Origin: Candidatus Omnitrophota bacterium
Lineage (GTDB): Bacteria > Omnitrophota > Gorgyraeia > Zapsychrales > Fredricksoniimonadaceae
NCBI GenBank assembly: GCA_016206745.1
Contig: JACQQW010000042.1
Location: 1 to 6,055, forward strand
DNA: 6,055 bases
Reading direction: 5' to 3'
How positions within the stretch are numbered: the first letter of the stretch is position 1; each line of letters begins with the position of its first letter. The notes under the pieces were generated by a model that saw only the letters and a program-made list of their open reading frames with translations, searched no databases and had not been told where the DNA came from. The position numbers and the translations under genes are program-made. This document shows, piece by piece, positions 4,911 through 6,055 of this stretch.

Positions 4911-6055
4911 ATGAACATTTTACAAATATTACCGGAACTTAATGTCGGCGGGGTCGAGACCGGGACGGTCGACTTTGCCAAATATTTGACCGCCCAGGGG
5001 CATAAATCCATAGTGGTGTCCGCCGGGGGTGCATTGGCCGCAGAATTGGAGCAAAGCGGCTCCAGGCATTATACCTTGCCTGTGCACCGGAAAAATATTT
5101 TTACCATACTGCGCTGCGCGCATGCGCTGGCAGGCATCATTAAGGCCGAAGGGATCGACATTGTCCATGCCCGTTCACGCGTGCCGGCGTGGGCGGCATT
5201 TTTGGCCTGCCGCAGGACCCAAGCGGCATTTGTGACCACCTGCCATGGGTATTATGCCCCGCATCCATTGGGCCGTCCCATGGGCTGGGGGAAAAGGGTC
5301 ATTGCCATTTCCCAAGTCATCGGCCGGCACATGGTGCAGGACTTTAAAGTGCCTCCGGAATTTGTCCGCGTCATACCGCGCAGCGTGGACCTGTCTAAGT
5401 TTCAAATTGACCGGGCCGCCAAGCCAATGGGCGCCCCGAAAATGATCGCCATGGTCGGCCGTATTACGCCGCTCAAAGGGCATCCGTATTTTTTAAAGGC
5501 AATGGCCCAGGTGGTCCGTCAAATGCCGGATGTCAAAATTCAAATCATCGGCGATGTCCCTGCTGGAAAGAAACCATATAAGGACGAGTTGATTTTATTG
5601 GCAAAACGGCTGGGTTTGGCCAACCATGTTGAATTTTTAGGCAACCGCCGGGACGTCCCTCAATTATTGTCCCAATCCGATTGCCTCGTGCTTTCAACCG
5701 TCACCCAAGAGGCCTTTGGCCGCGTTATCCTTGAGGCCCAGGCCGCAGGCGTGCCTGTCGTCGCCACCAAGGTCGGCGGCGTGGTGGAAATAATTGATGA
5801 CGGTGACACCGGTTTGCTGGTCATGCCCAAAGACCCCGGGGCCATGGCCAAGGCCGTGCTGCGCCTGTTGGGTGACAGGATCCTGGCGCAAAAAATCGTT
5901 GAGCAGGCGCAGAAGAGGATCGATGAGCGCTACACCATTAAACATATGGCCGAGGCCACCTGCGAGGTTTACAAGGAAATATTACAGTCGATGCATATTT
6001 TGATTGTGAAGTTGACATCAATCTCTTTAAACCACTTCCCCCTGATTTTGTCCTG
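4911..6055 (+). CDS. GT4-family glycosyltransferase (GT-B fold), 3' end open at the window edge
   Basis: This is a retaining GT4-type glycosyltransferase, probably adding a sugar to LPS core or another envelope glycan in the cytoplasm. It starts MNILQILPELNVGGVETG, the usual first strand and glycine-rich loop. HARSRVPAW (87-95) and TTCHGYY (109-115) mark the N-terminal half; VIAIS (130-134) and VIPRSVDLSKF (154-164) mark the link between domains. The C-terminal donor-binding half has MVGRITPLKGH (181-191), VEFLGNRRDVP (240-250) and the E-x7-E motif EAFGRVILE (267-275) followed by AGVPVVATKVGG. The recognisable GT4 part ends near residue 360 (QS, before 5991). The frame has no stop before the right edge and continues into a sequence resembling a GT9 heptosyltransferase start. 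The donor and acceptor cannot be deduced. It follows the fusion gene by 10 bases with a good ribosome binding site, so it belongs to the same operon. Confidence 0.92.
   Translation, partial: MNILQILPELNVGGVETGTVDFAKYLTAQGHKSIVVSAGGALAAELEQSGSRHYTLPVHRKNIFTILRCAHALAGIIKAEGIDIVHARSRVPAWAAFLACRRTQAAFVTTCHGYYAPHPLGRPMGWGKRVIAISQVIGRHMVQDFKVPPEFVRVIPRSVDLSKFQIDRAAKPMGAPKMIAMVGRITPLKGHPYFLKAMAQVVRQMPDVKIQIIGDVPAGKKPYKDELILLAKRLGLANHVEFLGNRRDVPQLLSQSDCLVLSTVTQEAFGRVILEAQAAGVPVVATKVGGVVEIIDDGDTGLLVMPKDPGAMAKAVLRLLGDRILAQKIVEQAQKRIDERYTIKHMAEATCEVYKEILQSMHILIVKLTSISLNHFPLILS
5991..6055 (+). CDS. Possible start of a GT9 (heptosyltransferase-like) gene or fused domain, partial
   Basis: The ATG at 5991 opens MHILIVKLTSI, which closely resembles the N-terminus of ADP-heptose:LPS heptosyltransferases (typically M-x-I-L-I-V-K-L-S-S-I-G-D followed by h-x-LP). 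From 6024 the resemblance stops: the expected Gly-Asp is absent and the frame reads SLNHFPLILS to the edge. It lies in the same frame as the GT4 gene with no stop between. An AAGGA (5973-5977) lies 13 bases before the ATG, rather far for a ribosome binding site. A heptosyltransferase would suit the operon, but only 11 residues support it. It may be a fused domain, a gene whose upstream stop was lost through an error, or chance. Confidence 0.3.
   Translation, partial: MHILIVKLTSISLNHFPLILS

Noticed and set aside
5175..5483. Minus-strand open frame rich in His, Arg and Gly opposite the GT4 gene
   Set aside because: The composition follows from the antisense reading of GC-rich GT4 codons; no supporting signal was found.

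Overview
This window looks like part of the genome of a diderm (LPS-making) bacterium. It carries most of a same-strand operon for finishing lipid A and starting the core oligosaccharide. The gene set (waaA, lpxK and an lpxL-type acyltransferase fused to an ELM1-like domain, followed by core-type glycosyltransferases) and the sequence style suggest an uncultured lineage such as Omnitrophota, Elusimicrobiota or a deltaproteobacterial-like group. That placement is inference from general protein similarity; there is no rRNA or other taxonomic marker here.

Positions 1-580 hold the 3' half of an unrelated, visibly more AT-rich gene of the AAA ATPase/DUF4143 type, whose ATPase half lies outside the window. 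A gene-free spacer of about 70 bases (581-649) follows.

From 650 to the right edge everything is coding on the + strand and tightly packed. waaA/kdtA (Kdo transferase, 650-1918) overlaps lpxK (tetraacyldisaccharide 4'-kinase, 1909-2970) by 10 bases. lpxK overlaps a 659-residue two-domain protein (2921-4900) by 50 bases. After a 10-base gap with a clear Shine-Dalgarno sequence comes a GT4 glycosyltransferase (4911 to the right edge). Near the edge its frame runs without a stop into a sequence that resembles the N-terminus of a GT9 heptosyltransferase.

The enzymes act in consecutive steps. LpxK phosphorylates the lipid A disaccharide to give lipid IVA, WaaA adds Kdo, the LpxL-like domain adds a secondary acyl chain, and the GT4 (plus a possible GT9) would extend the core sugars. 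The most notable points are the fusion of the LpxL-type acyltransferase to an ELM1-like putative glycosyltransferase domain, an in-frame palindromic repeat inserted in waaA, and the unusual junction at the right end. No RNA gene, CRISPR array, insertion sequence or convincing intrinsic terminator was seen.
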